From CAG-533 sp022779465 (lineage in GTDB: Bacteria > Bacillota_I > Bacilli_A > RF39 > UBA660), in NCBI GenBank assembly GCA_022779465.1, contig JALFTB010000013.1:1-39116 (forward strand): 39,116 nt of DNA. Reading direction: 5' to 3'. The stretch's first letter is position 1; the number at the start of each line of letters is the position of its first letter. Of this stretch, positions 1 to 8,978 are shown one piece after another. The notes beneath the pieces were generated by a model. That model did not search any database. It saw nothing but the letters and a program-made list of their open reading frames with translations, and was not told where the DNA came from. The position numbers were made by a program, and so were the translations under genes.

Positions 1-1
1 A

Positions 2-1339
2 ACAAAATTTGGAAAAATATTTTTTAGTTTGATTACAGTCTTGATGATTGGAATTTTTAGCTTATGCTTTATTAACTCTAAAAATAAATTATATGAAAAG
101 CAAGAAACAGATAATTACTCAATTGAAATTAATTATCCTAAGGTAAAAAATGAAAATTTATTAGCTTACTCAACTGAATATATAAAAAACAAAGAAGAAG
201 AATTTAAAAATGATATAAGTGATTTAGAAAATATGAATTCAATGAAATATGATTTTAAAACGGATTATGAAATAAGTGAAAACGAAGATATTTTAGGAGT
301 TCATTTAACAGTTTATGAATATACAGGAGGAAATCATTATATAAGAAGTGATAAATCTTATTATTACAATAAAAATGATGATAAGATAGTGTCAATTACA
401 GATTTTTTAGCAAATGATAAATCTCTAGAAAGATTATCAACTCTTTCTTACTATTATATTATGAAATATAGTAATGATAATAATTTAGAATTTGATGAAG
501 ATATGGTCAAAAGTGGGTTAGAAAGTAATTTAAATAACTTTGAGCATTTCAATTTTATAGATGATGGATTAGAAATGATATTTCCACCATATCAAGTTGC
601 GTATTATTCAGCAGGTGAAGTCAGAATATTAATTCCATATAGTGAATTAAATGGAATAATAAAGAATAAATATTTAAAATATAGTAAAACAGAAAATATC
701 TCAAATAATCGAAATAGAGATTTAAAAGAATTTAGCAATAAAAAGTTAATCGCATTTACATTTGATGATGGTCCAAGCTACATTGGTACAAATAAATTGC
801 TGGAAAATTTAGATAAGTATAATGCTCGTGTAACATTTTTTGTTTTAGGGGATCGTGTAAATGATTATAAGGATACATTAAAAAGAGCTTATGATATGGG
901 TAATTTGATTGGTAGTCATACTTATAGTCATTCAAATCTTTTAAAGCTAGATGATTATGCAGTTATAAATGAAATAAAGAAGACTAATGATGTGATAAGA
1001 AATGTAGTTAATAGTGAAACACTTTATTTAAGACCACCTTATGGAAATATCAACTCAAATATAAAGACAATATCTAATATGTACACTATTCTATGGGATC
1101 TTGATACAGAAGATTGGAAATATAAAGATGCAAATAGAATAGCAAATTATATAGTAGAAAATGCCCATGATGGTGCAATAGTATTATTACATGATTTATA
1201 TGAAACATCGGTAGATGGTGCTTTGCTGGCTATGGAAAAATTACAAAATGAGGGGTATGCTTTTGTAACTGTTGAAGAAATGGCTACTTTAAAAAATGTT
1301 AAATTAGATAAAGAAAAAAGTTATTTTTCCATCAAATAA
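2..1339 (+). CDS. Membrane-anchored peptidoglycan/polysaccharide deacetylase, PdaC-like (5' end cut off)
   Basis: The reading frame is open from base 2 to the window edge and encodes a membrane anchor, so the true start lies upstream; the TTG at 29 is probably internal. Residues below count from that TTG. After the anchor (to about 18), residues 30-215 resemble the DUF4163/DUF3298 domain of PdaC/RsiV-type proteins. Residues 240-430 are a NodB (CE4) domain with all five motifs: TFDDGP (244-249), HTYSH (297-301), RPPYG (335-339), DTEDW and IVLLHD. These supply the metal ligands and the catalytic Asp/His, so the enzyme should be active. B. subtilis PdaC, with the same architecture, deacetylates MurNAc in peptidoglycan; substrate here is inferred. 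A hairpin terminator follows at 1361. Confidence 0.9.
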   Translation, partial: TKFGKIFFSLITVLMIGIFSLCFINSKNKLYEKQETDNYSIEINYPKVKNENLLAYSTEYIKNKEEEFKNDISDLENMNSMKYDFKTDYEISENEDILGVHLTVYEYTGGNHYIRSDKSYYYNKNDDKIVSITDFLANDKSLERLSTLSYYYIMKYSNDNNLEFDEDMVKSGLESNLNNFEHFNFIDDGLEMIFPPYQVAYYSAGEVRILIPYSELNGIIKNKYLKYSKTENISNNRNRDLKEFSNKKLIAFTFDDGPSYIGTNKLLENLDKYNARVTFFVLGDRVNDYKDTLKRAYDMGNLIGSHTYSHSNLLKLDDYAVINEIKKTNDVIRNVVNSETLYLRPPYGNINSNIKTISNMYTILWDLDTEDWKYKDANRIANYIVENAHDGAIVLLHDLYETSVDGALLAMEKLQNEGYAFVTVEEMATLKNVKLDKEKSYFSIK

Positions 1340-1360
1340 ATAATACAAATTACAATTTAT

Positions 1361-1383
1361 AGAGCAGAAATGCTCTTTTTTTA
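1361..1383 (+). terminator. Intrinsic terminator after the deacetylase gene
   Basis: A 6-bp perfect stem AGAGCA/TGCTCT with a GAAA loop is followed by a run of T, 21 bases after the stop codon. Confidence 0.85.
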
Positions 1384-1408
1384 TTGACGTAGTGATAGAA
1401 AGTACTGA

Positions 1409-1453
1409 TGGAAAATTAATCGGAAATTATTCGGAAATTAATCGGAAATCAAA
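1409..1453. repeat. About four tandem copies of an 11-bp unit, CGGAAATTAWT
   Basis: Units start near 1409 (12 bases, diverged), 1421, 1432 and 1443 (last copy diverged at its end). The 11-bp period puts each copy on nearly the same face of the helix, about 45-85 bp upstream of the extended -10 at 1493. This layout would suit an activator or repressor array. No known binder was recognised. Confidence 0.7.
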
Positions 1454-1492
1454 CGAATAGTAATTTTTGGTATAGGTGTTTCAAAAGACTTG

Positions 1493-1501
1493 TGGTATAC
1501 T
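1493..1501 (+). promoter_or_regulatory. Extended -10 promoter (TGG TATACT)
   Basis: TG-N-TATACT is a good extended -10 element; no convincing -35 lies 17 bp upstream. Transcription would start near 1508 and run into the hairpin terminator at 1595, with no plausible gene between, so it may drive a small RNA. Confidence 0.5.
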
Positions 1502-1507
1502 GAAAAT

Positions 1508-1631
1508 GTCAACGAGGGACAGTTCATATAAGGTACGATTATCGCACCATTAAAGATAATGATTTAACATAAGTTCAACTTATAAATAAAAAAGATGATA
1601 GTGTTTTTTTTACTCATTATCATTTTTTTTT
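1508..1631 (+). ncRNA. Possible small non-coding RNA, about 120 nt, family not recognised
   Basis: The interval lies between the extended -10 at 1493 and a terminator hairpin. It contains a GGT-A-CG / CG-C-ACC stem-loop (about 1533-1549), an ATAAG/CTTAT hairpin around 1570-1584, and a terminator stem ATGATAGTG (1595-1603) with CATTATCAT (1615-1623) and eight or more T. The only ATG-started frame, at about 1506, gives 15 codons without an SD. I compared it by eye with common riboswitch classes (preQ1, THF, fluoride, Mn, guanidine) and saw no match. Expression is unproven. Confidence 0.4.
1595..1631 (+). terminator. Terminator of the possible small RNA
   Basis: A 9-bp stem with one G-T pair (ATGATAGTG/CATTATCAT), an 11-base T-rich loop and a T run. 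It ends transcription well before the adhesin promoter at 1736. Confidence 0.7.
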
Positions 1632-1719
1632 ACTATAAAAAATAGAAATATTTAACTAATATTAGTTTACAATTAAACATTTTAAAAGAAATAAAAAAAT
1701 TTAAATTCATATAATAAAA

Positions 1720-1805
1720 TAGTTAACTAAAAGTATTGACAAATATTAAAAATTTGTTAGTATATATAATCAACTAGGAATGATATGCTCATGAATAGTT
1801 AACAC
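1720..1805. promoter_or_regulatory. Adhesin promoter flanked by two TAGTTAAC sites
   Basis: A consensus -35 TTGACA (1736-1741) is followed at 19 bp by TATATA in an AT-rich -10 region. A perfect 10-bp palindrome TAGTTAACTA (1720-1729) lies just upstream of the -35. A second copy, TAGTTAACAC (1796-1805), lies downstream of the likely start. Paired sites around a promoter suggest a repressor, by inference only. Confidence 0.5.
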
Positions 1806-1812
1806 TAAAATA

Positions 1813-1845
1813 GTCAAGTTTAATTACCAGAGATTAAACATTGAC
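1813..1845 (+). promoter_or_regulatory. Leader hairpin just upstream of the adhesin SD
   Basis: GTTTAAT (1818-1824) pairs perfectly with ATTAAAC (1833-1839) across an 8-base loop. The stem is extended by GTCA (1813-1816) with TGAC (1842-1845) past a small bulge. The hairpin ends six bases before the AGGAGG at 1851-1856, so it could affect translation or mRNA stability. Confidence 0.4.
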
Positions 1846-1864
1846 AATATAGGAGGGAGTTTTG

Positions 1865-4753
1865 GTGAAAATGAAAAAGTTGAATCGCATTATAATGGCA
1901 ACTGCAATTTTTATTACTACTTGTTTCTCTAATTTAGGAGTTGTACTTGCTAGCGTTGAAAATCCCCAACCAGGAGAAGTTTTTGCTAGTAAAACCGCTA
2001 AAATAGTAGAAGGAAGAAAAGCCGAAGTAACAATAAACGTTAATGGTAATTCTTTTAACGAACAAGAACAACTTGAAAGAGAAATCGTACTTGTATTAGA
2101 CGCATCAAGCAGTATGCAACAAGGTAAAAAGATAAGCTCATTAAAGCAAGCTGCTAAGAATTTAGTAACTAAACTTTTAGATGAATCTAATCAAGGTAAA
2201 ATAAAAGTTGGAGTAATTTATTATGGCACAACTATTAAAAAAACATGTTCTTTATCAACAGATCCAGAATCTGTAAAAAAATGTATAGATATTGAATTAT
2301 CTAATAATGAAGGAACTAATGTTCAATTAGGAATAAAAAAGGGTAAAAATTTATTTACTAATAATAAAAATGAAAAAAATATGATTATTTTATCTGACGG
2401 AATTCCAACATACTACAATGATAATAACGATGTGTTACATGGTAGTGGTGGAAGTGATGAACACGAAGAAGGAAATCCAAATTTTAGTAATTATACTATA
2501 AAGGATAATCAAACCTTAATAGTACCTTACTACGATAAAGATAATGAAACTGTACTTTATACATGTGAACACAAATTCACCAATTGGTTCGGTAATATAA
2601 TAATTAACGAATGGGAAAATAGTAATTGTACAGAAAACACTGGTAAAAAACCTAGTGAAGCAGCTTTAGAAGAAATTAAAAGCTTTAATGGTAAAGTATA
2701 TACCATTGGACTAGAAGTAACATCACAAGCAAAAACCTTTTTAGAATCTTTAGCAACAGTTAATGGTAAAAATGGTATTTACTATAACGTAGCTAATGCT
2801 ACTGATTTAGACAGTGTATTTGAACAAATTCAAGTTACTATTAATAAAATAGCTACTAATGTAAAAGTAGTAGATCATATACCATCAACATTTACATTAG
2901 ATAAAGAATACTTATTAGAAAACTACGGTCCAATTGTTTCTTCTAAAACAGAAAACAATATTACTACTGAAGTTTATGAAAAATCAGTAACAACAATTAC
3001 ATATCATGCAAATAACACTCAAGATATAATCTGGAATATCGGAGATTTAAATGCAGAAGATAATAATACTTTAAAATTTAGAGTAATAGCTAATAAGGAT
3101 TATTATGGAAGTATGTTTACCAATGATGGTGCTGAAGTAACCGGAAAAGCAGTTGATGGAAACAAATTTTATTCAGAAACAAATCCATTAAAAATCCAAT
3201 TAGAAAATCCAGTAGTTCCAATCCCAGCTGTTACAGAAGATGATCAATACACATCAAACCGTAATGAAAAATTAACAGTTACACCTGAAGAAGGAATTAG
3301 AAAAAATGATTACAATTCTAAAGAAACAGATGGAAAAAATGTTACATCAGTTTTAGATAAATTAGTAATCGACATGAAAACAAAATATGGCTCATTAGAC
3401 TTAGATAATAATGGTTCATTCAATTATAAACCTAATTCTAAAGACTTTATGGGACAAGATGAATTTAAATATCATATTGAAACAACCATTACCTATGATG
3501 ATGGAACAACAGAAACAATCTTAAATTCTAATACATCTACAGTAAAAATAAATGTAGTAGGAAAACCAGCAACATACGTAGTAAAATATCAAGACAGAGC
3601 TGGAAATGAAATACATTCAGAAAAAAATTCCACTGGTACTTACTATGTATGGGATGATGTTACAGAAACAGCAATAAATGTTGATAACTACAAGCTATTA
3701 TCAACAGAATCTGCATCAAAGACTATAACATTAAAAGAAAATGCCAAAGAAAATGTTATTATCTTTATATATGAATTAGAAGATACTAATGTAACAGTAA
3801 AATATTTAGAAAAAGGAACAAATAAAGTATTAGCTCCAGAAACTAAAGGTACTGGAAAAGTAACAGATAGTTATACAGCTACAGCAAAAGTAATTGGAAA
3901 CTATAAATTAGTATCAAATCAAACACAAACAATAACATTAGCTAAAGAAGGAAATGTAATAACATTCTACTATGAATTAAAAGATACTAATGTAATTATT
4001 AAATATGTAGATGAAAATAATAATAATTTAGTTCCTGAAGAAAAAGGCACTGGAAAAATTAATTCTAAATATACTGCAAATGCAAAAACAGAACAAGATG
4101 ATTCAATTTTTAAAAAATATAATTTAGAAAGTGAACCTGTACAATCAATTATTTTATCAGGAACAAATGAAAATATTATAGTATTTAGATATTCTTTAAA
4201 GAAAGCAACAATTAAAGTACATTATTATGAAATAGATACTAATAATAAATTATCAGAAGATATTGAATTATCAGGCAAAGTAGGAGAAGAATATACTACT
4301 TTATCAAAAAAAATAGATAATTGGGAATTAGTGGATATTCCAGAAAATGCAAAAGGAATATTAGATTTAGAAAACGAGGATGTAATTTATTATTATCAAA
4401 AAGTAAATGGTAAATTAACTATTAATTACATTGATGATAATGGAAATACATTGCTTCCTAGTGAAGAATTTATTAAACAAACTGGAACTGATTATCAAAC
4501 AGAAGCAAAAACAATTGAAAATTATGAATTATCTAAAGTAATTGGTAATGAAAAAGGAATCTATACAAAAGAAGATTCAGTTGTAACTTATGTATATGAA
4601 TATGTTATGGGACAAGGAGATATGAAAGATCCTATCGAAGAAAAACCATATACAGGAATTACTGAAACAAATAATACCTTAGATTATATTCTAGCAAGTT
4701 CAAGTTTATTATCTGCAGCAATATTAGTAATCTTAAAAAAGAAATTTAACTAA
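1865..4753 (+). CDS. Cell-wall-anchored vWA/MucBP surface adhesin
   Basis: GTG 1865 is preferred because AGGAGG (1851-1856) lies 8 bases upstream; TTG 1862 and ATG 1871 fit less well. An N-terminal signal peptide (to about 30) is followed by a vWA domain (about 70-330) with a complete MIDAS: DASSS (79-83), Thr151 and Asp178. Then come a DUF11/pilin-like region (about 333-440), a cadherin/VCBS-like domain (about 457-568), and five MucBP-like repeats starting near 570, 642, 709, 782 and 850. The C terminus has the layout of a sortase substrate: KPYTG (927-931), a hydrophobic stretch and a KKKFN tail. KPYTG departs from LPXTG. Likely role: metal-dependent adhesion to host or mucin glycans, by family analogy. 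Confidence 0.85.
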   Translation: MKMKKLNRIIMATAIFITTCFSNLGVVLASVENPQPGEVFASKTAKIVEGRKAEVTINVNGNSFNEQEQLEREIVLVLDASSSMQQGKKISSLKQAAKNLVTKLLDESNQGKIKVGVIYYGTTIKKTCSLSTDPESVKKCIDIELSNNEGTNVQLGIKKGKNLFTNNKNEKNMIILSDGIPTYYNDNNDVLHGSGGSDEHEEGNPNFSNYTIKDNQTLIVPYYDKDNETVLYTCEHKFTNWFGNIIINEWENSNCTENTGKKPSEAALEEIKSFNGKVYTIGLEVTSQAKTFLESLATVNGKNGIYYNVANATDLDSVFEQIQVTINKIATNVKVVDHIPSTFTLDKEYLLENYGPIVSSKTENNITTEVYEKSVTTITYHANNTQDIIWNIGDLNAEDNNTLKFRVIANKDYYGSMFTNDGAEVTGKAVDGNKFYSETNPLKIQLENPVVPIPAVTEDDQYTSNRNEKLTVTPEEGIRKNDYNSKETDGKNVTSVLDKLVIDMKTKYGSLDLDNNGSFNYKPNSKDFMGQDEFKYHIETTITYDDGTTETILNSNTSTVKINVVGKPATYVVKYQDRAGNEIHSEKNSTGTYYVWDDVTETAINVDNYKLLSTESASKTITLKENAKENVIIFIYELEDTNVTVKYLEKGTNKVLAPETKGTGKVTDSYTATAKVIGNYKLVSNQTQTITLAKEGNVITFYYELKDTNVIIKYVDENNNNLVPEEKGTGKINSKYTANAKTEQDDSIFKKYNLESEPVQSIILSGTNENIIVFRYSLKKATIKVHYYEIDTNNKLSEDIELSGKVGEEYTTLSKKIDNWELVDIPENAKGILDLENEDVIYYYQKVNGKLTINYIDDNGNTLLPSEEFIKQTGTDYQTEAKTIENYELSKVIGNEKGIYTKEDSVVTYVYEYVMGQGDMKDPIEEKPYTGITETNNTLDYILASSSLLSAAILVILKKKFN

Positions 4754-4765
4754 TTTCTTTTTTTT
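4735..4765 (+). terminator. Terminator overlapping the adhesin stop codon
   Basis: The stem AAAGAAATT/AATTTCTTT with loop TAACT, followed by T8, includes the end of the coding sequence. Confidence 0.8.
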
Positions 4766-4834
4766 ATGCCTATTTTTTTTTCAAACATTTACTTTAACTT
4801 TTATTAATGTTATTATTAAATTAGGTGATAATAA

Positions 4835-5356
4835 ATGGCAGAAACAAGAAAAACAAAAAAAGAAATTGTTCAAATGTTATTAAAAAAACAATTAGAAAGC
4901 ACAGATGAAGAAGAACTAATAAATATGTTAATCGATGAACCAATCGCTGTTGATGTTGATAAACAAAGTGATGCCAATCGTACCATTGGTGATAGATTAG
5001 CTGATAAATTAACTGAAATTGCTGGAAGTTGGACATTTATCATTGGTATCATTATCTTCTTATTATTGTGGATAATCTTAAATATTTATATTTTAGAAAA
5101 TGCTGATCCATATCCATTTATTTTATTAAATTTATTACTTTCTTGTGTTGCAGCTCTTCAGGCTCCAATCATAATGATGAGTCAAAATAGAGAAGCCAAA
5201 AAAGATCGTTTAAGAAGTTCAAATGATTATAAAACCGATTTGAAAAGCGAATTAATATTAGAAGAATTACATATAGAAATTAAAAGATTAACTGCCAATC
5301 AAAACAAAATAATCAAAATGTTACAAGAGAAAGAAGAAAATACAAATGAAAAATAA
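4835..5356 (+). CDS. DUF1003 family membrane protein
   Basis: The 173-residue protein has the DUF1003 pattern: a soluble N-terminal part, a conserved region around IGDRLADKLTEIAGSWTFI (about 50-70), two transmembrane segments (about 66-88 and 95-115), then QNREAKKDRLR and a charged tail predicted to be coiled coil. The family function is unknown. An AGGTGAT SD lies 5 bases upstream of ATG 4835. It is the first gene of a tight five-gene operon; the next gene overlaps its end by 11 bases. Confidence 0.85.
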   Translation: MAETRKTKKEIVQMLLKKQLESTDEEELINMLIDEPIAVDVDKQSDANRTIGDRLADKLTEIAGSWTFIIGIIIFLLLWIILNIYILENADPYPFILLNLLLSCVAALQAPIIMMSQNREAKKDRLRSSNDYKTDLKSELILEELHIEIKRLTANQNKIIKMLQEKEENTNEK

Positions 5357-6116
5357 AAAACTTATATATATATTAATACCTCTAATTTTAATAATTGTTC
5401 TAGCAACTTTTATCTTTTATAAGAAAAGTTTAACTACTCCAAATTTAAATGTTGAAACTGAAAAAGAATGTAACCATGAACCAATGCTATATTACGAATA
5501 CAATGATAGAAAAATATATTCATATTGTCTAAGTAATATTGAAATATCTATTAATAATGAAAAAACAGAATTAAAAGATTATCTCTTAAATAATTCTTTA
5601 GATAGTTTAATTAATCATTTAGAACAATTCGTTACATTTGATGATGGTGGAACTACTATTTATAAAGATGGTGGATCTAAAAAAATAACTGCCAATGGCA
5701 TGACATTAATCGAATGTAAGACTTTAGAAGGTAATAATGATATTTATATTGGTCCAAAAGATATGAAAATGAAAAAGAATTTTTGCCAATCTGATAATAC
5801 AACATTCACTAGAACTTACATAGTAGATAAAGTAAGTAATTATACTAAGCAACAATACGAAGGTGAGACTCCTGTCACATATTCTAAATCATTAGAAGTA
5901 ACATTACATGAAGAAAAAAAAGAACCAGTAACTGTAATAATAAATAATTCTGCTGAAAATCCAGTAGCTGGCAAAATCTATGAATTTGAATTTATGATTG
6001 ATAATAAAAAAGAATTAAAAGATAATATTGAAAGTATTTTTAAAAATTGTCTCGTTGTTGAAATAAGAGAAACAACTAAAACAGGGCTTGCTCAAAGACA
6101 AGATGAAATAAAATAA
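5346..6116 (+). CDS. Unknown membrane-anchored extracytoplasmic protein
   Basis: The 256-residue product starts with MKNKK and a single strong transmembrane helix (about 6-25). The rest is hydrophilic, with several Cys that could form disulfides outside the cell, and looks beta-rich. I recognise no family, and no lipobox is present. Its start overlaps the DUF1003 gene by 11 bases and its stop lies one base before the next ATG, so it is translated within the operon. The context does not show its role. Confidence 0.75.
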   Translation: MKNKKLIYILIPLILIIVLATFIFYKKSLTTPNLNVETEKECNHEPMLYYEYNDRKIYSYCLSNIEISINNEKTELKDYLLNNSLDSLINHLEQFVTFDDGGTTIYKDGGSKKITANGMTLIECKTLEGNNDIYIGPKDMKMKKNFCQSDNTTFTRTYIVDKVSNYTKQQYEGETPVTYSKSLEVTLHEEKKEPVTVIINNSAENPVAGKIYEFEFMIDNKKELKDNIESIFKNCLVVEIRETTKTGLAQRQDEIK

Positions 6117-6117
6117 C

Positions 6118-6654
6118 ATGATTAACAAAGAAGTTCTAAGAAAAAAATATAAAACATTAAGAAAAAGCATTCAAAATAAAGAAAATAAATCATTAATAAT
6201 TACTAATAAAATAGTTAATCTTTCCAAATTTAAAACAGCACAAATAGTTGCTTTATATATGAACAATGAAGATGAAGTAATAACAAAATACATTATTGAA
6301 GAATGTTTTAATCAAAATAAAAAAATTTGTATTCCAAAGGTCATTGGACCTCATGAAATGAACTTTTTTTATATTACTAAAAATGAAAAATTAGAATTAA
6401 GCAAATTTAATATTTTAGAACCAAATAATTATAATTTAGTTTTAAAAGAAGATATTGAATTAATGATTGTTCCTGGTATTTGCTTTGATCAAAAAGGTGG
6501 CAGAATAGGTTATGGTAAAGGCTTTTATGATAACTATTTAAAAGATATTAGTCCTTATAAAATAGGTATCTGTTTTAAAGAACAATTACTTATAAATGAA
6601 TTAATCAAATTATCAGAAAATGATATTAAAATGAATGAAATAATAACAAATTAA
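6118..6654 (+). CDS. 5-formyltetrahydrofolate cyclo-ligase family protein
   Basis: The enzyme converts 5-formyl-THF to 5,10-methenyl-THF using ATP, recovering folate in the cytosol. At 178 residues it matches family length. It shows the N-terminal basic RKKYKTLRKSI region, ALYMNNEDEV, and the signature motif GGRIGYGKGFYDNYL (about 126-140), which binds ATP and folate. The start codon lies one base after the previous stop. Co-transcription with an ABC exporter has no obvious folate logic. Confidence 0.92.
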   Translation: MINKEVLRKKYKTLRKSIQNKENKSLIITNKIVNLSKFKTAQIVALYMNNEDEVITKYIIEECFNQNKKICIPKVIGPHEMNFFYITKNEKLELSKFNILEPNNYNLVLKEDIELMIVPGICFDQKGGRIGYGKGFYDNYLKDISPYKIGICFKEQLLINELIKLSENDIKMNEIITN

Positions 6655-6666
6655 AAGGGTGTTAAA

Positions 6667-8403
6667 ATGAAAGATAAAGTTAAACAAAGAAAATATATAA
6701 AGCAAAGTTTTAAATACTTTTCTAATGTCAAAAAGTATTTATTACTTATGTTACTTTTTTATGTAATTTTAAGTGCTTTAGGTTTTATTTCACCAATTCT
6801 TGAAGCAAACTTAATAACATCGATTACAAAAGTTGATATTAAAAGTGTTATAATCTTAGCTTTAGTATTCTTAGTAGTTACCATTTCTGAAGACTTCTTA
6901 TGGCATTTTAGTTCGGTATTTTGGCGAAAAAAAGTTAGAGCACCAATTATGATGAATATCAGATCATCACTTTTTGATACCATTATGAGGCTTCAAATTT
7001 CTAACTTTGACTCTTACACAACGGGATTTTTTCAAGAGAGAATAAAAACTGATCCCGCCATCATTGCTAGAGTAGTAAATGCTGGACAAAGATATTTATT
7101 ACAATGTATTACCAACATCGGTGTCCTAATATACGTAATTTATATTAATTGGGTTTTAGGATTGATTTATATAACTGGAGTTGCTATTGTTGCTATAATT
7201 CAGCAGTATACTCAAGAAGAATTAAAGAATCAAAATAGAATCCTAAGAAAAGCCGATGAAAAAGTTAATAGTCTCTTAAGTGAAGACATTAGAGGTATCA
7301 GAGACATTAAATTATTAAATTTAACCAAAAATATCAAAAAGATTACAATGAATGTTCTTAATGAAAACAATGAAATAGAAATCAAAAGACACAACTATGA
7401 AAGTTTAACATCAAGAATAACAAGATTAGTATTAGTATTAACCGTTTTTTTAGTTATAATAGTTGGTATAAAATTTGTTGATATGGGATTACTAACATCA
7501 GCTAATCTCATCGTACTATTCTTATATAATGGCAAAATATTCTCACTAATGAGTAACTATGCTGATTTAAAAAATTTAATTAAAGAATATGAACTAGCAG
7601 TTGAAAGAATCATGGATATTGATGATAATAATAAATATCTTAAAGAACAATATGGTAATGTTCATCTAGATAATGTAAAGGGAACAATTGAATTTAAAGA
7701 CGTTTCATTTGGTTATAATAAAAATAAAGTTTTAAACAATTTATCATTTAAAATTAAAAGTAAAGACACCATAGCAATCGTGGGTTCTTCTGGAAGTGGT
7801 AAAACCACAATACTTAATCTTATTACTAAAAGTTATTTAACCGGTTCAGGTCAAATAACTATTGATGGAGTAGATATCAATGATTTAGATGAAGATACTA
7901 TTAGAAATAATATTTCTATCATAACTCAAAATCCATATATCTTTAATATGAGTATCATGGATAATTTAAAATTAGTAAAACCAGATGCTACTAAAAAAGA
8001 AATAATCGACGCCTGTAAAAAAGCATCATTCTATGATTTTGTCATGAGTTTACCTAAAAAATTTAATACTCTTATAGGAGAAGGTGGAGTAAACTTGTCA
8101 GGTGGTCAAAGACAAAGATTAGCTATCGCCAGAGCACTTCTCAAAGAAAGCAAAATTCTATTATTCGATGAAGCAACCAGTGCTTTAGATAATATAACCC
8201 AAAAAGAAATTCAAGAATCAATTGATAAAATTTCTGAAGATTACACCATAATAATTATCGCACATCGTTTATCAACCATTAAAAATTGTAGTAAAATTTA
8301 TATCTTAAACCATGGTGAAATAGTCGATTCAGGTTCTCATAGTGCCTTATTAAAGCGTAATAAAGATTATAAAAAATTATATAGTTATGAGAGTGTCCAA
8401 TGA
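6667..8403 (+). CDS. ABC exporter, fused permease and ATPase (MsbA/LmrA-like half-transporter)
   Basis: The 578-residue half-transporter should act as a homodimer because no partner gene is adjacent. About 310 residues of six-helix ABC-exporter membrane domain precede an ATPase with Walker A GSSGSGKTT (373-381), Q-loop ITQNPYIF, signature LSGGQ (about 477-481), Walker B ILLFDEATS with catalytic Glu, and switch His in IIIAHRLS. All catalytic motifs are intact. Such proteins export lipids, peptides or drugs; the substrate cannot be read from sequence. It starts 12 bases after the cyclo-ligase and overlaps the next gene by 4 bases (ATGA). Confidence 0.92.
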   Translation: MKDKVKQRKYIKQSFKYFSNVKKYLLLMLLFYVILSALGFISPILEANLITSITKVDIKSVIILALVFLVVTISEDFLWHFSSVFWRKKVRAPIMMNIRSSLFDTIMRLQISNFDSYTTGFFQERIKTDPAIIARVVNAGQRYLLQCITNIGVLIYVIYINWVLGLIYITGVAIVAIIQQYTQEELKNQNRILRKADEKVNSLLSEDIRGIRDIKLLNLTKNIKKITMNVLNENNEIEIKRHNYESLTSRITRLVLVLTVFLVIIVGIKFVDMGLLTSANLIVLFLYNGKIFSLMSNYADLKNLIKEYELAVERIMDIDDNNKYLKEQYGNVHLDNVKGTIEFKDVSFGYNKNKVLNNLSFKIKSKDTIAIVGSSGSGKTTILNLITKSYLTGSGQITIDGVDINDLDEDTIRNNISIITQNPYIFNMSIMDNLKLVKPDATKKEIIDACKKASFYDFVMSLPKKFNTLIGEGGVNLSGGQRQRLAIARALLKESKILLFDEATSALDNITQKEIQESIDKISEDYTIIIIAHRLSTIKNCSKIYILNHGEIVDSGSHSALLKRNKDYKKLYSYESVQ

Positions 8404-8948
8404 GTGAAATAATCGGAATAACAACAGATAAACAACCTTTAATTAAAAAATTAACCGAACATAATATTATTAATCTAACAGGTGAATCGGGTAGTGGTAA
8501 ATCAACATTTGCCCAAAACTATAATAAAGATTTTATTATTGTTGATACTGATGTTATCTTTGGTAATCAACAACCAACTAAAATATATGAAATTGAACTA
8601 AAAGATTATTTTCAATCAAAATATCAAGATAATTTTAAAACCGCTCTATATACCAATTTTGATGAAATATATGACGATATCTTAAAATATTTTAGTCAAG
8701 AAAAAAGAACTATCGTAATAGATTCAGCTCAATTTCGTAATATTAAAAACGTTCGTAAATTAAAAGGAACAGTAATTATTTTAAGAACAAGTATTAAAAC
8801 ATGCTTAAGTAGATGCATAATTAGATATCATAATAATCATCCAGAAGCTACAAAACAAGAAGTTATTGATTATGCTAATCATAAAAAAGAAATGTTAAAA
8901 TCAAGTAAATACTTAAATGACTTTATTGAAAAAATAATTGCATTATAA
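8400..8948 (+). CDS. Small P-loop NTPase, nucleotide-kinase-like, unknown substrate
   Basis: The 182-residue protein has a clear Walker A, GESGSGKST (28-36). A Walker-B-like segment (TIVIDSAQF, about 101-109) and a lid-like stretch rich in Arg (CLSRCIIRYH) follow, as in adenylate-kinase-like or shikimate-kinase-like folds. I cannot assign a substrate. Its ATG overlaps the ABC exporter stop (ATGA), suggesting translational coupling and perhaps a linked role. It is the last gene of the operon. Confidence 0.75.
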   Translation: MSEIIGITTDKQPLIKKLTEHNIINLTGESGSGKSTFAQNYNKDFIIVDTDVIFGNQQPTKIYEIELKDYFQSKYQDNFKTALYTNFDEIYDDILKYFSQEKRTIVIDSAQFRNIKNVRKLKGTVIILRTSIKTCLSRCIIRYHNNHPEATKQEVIDYANHKKEMLKSSKYLNDFIEKIIAL

Positions 8949-8978
8949 AAGGAATTAGCATTCATCTAATTCCTTTTT
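8947..8978. terminator. Bidirectional terminator between convergent genes
   Basis: A stem AAAAGGAATTAG/CTAATTCCTTTT with a CATTCAT loop has A and T tracts on opposite sides. It can serve the operon ending at 8948 and the minus-strand gene ending at 8955. Confidence 0.85.

Noticed and set aside
1384..1412. TTGACG as the -35 of a promoter at the repeat array
   Set aside because: No acceptable -10 lies 16-18 bp downstream, and the site overlaps the terminator T tract.
1409..1453. CRISPR-like array
   Set aside because: The units are 11 bp and directly adjacent, with no unique spacers.
1506..1553. A 15-codon ORF inside the possible small RNA
   Set aside because: No SD, no hydrophobic or toxin-like character, and the region is better explained by hairpins.
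4821..5052. Two minus-strand open frames under the DUF1003 gene
   Set aside because: No SD, low-complexity composition, and full overlap with a well-supported plus-strand gene.
8400..8948. Zeta-toxin assignment for the P-loop protein
   Set aside because: Only the Walker A is shared; no antitoxin gene is adjacent and the gene is coupled to an ABC exporter.
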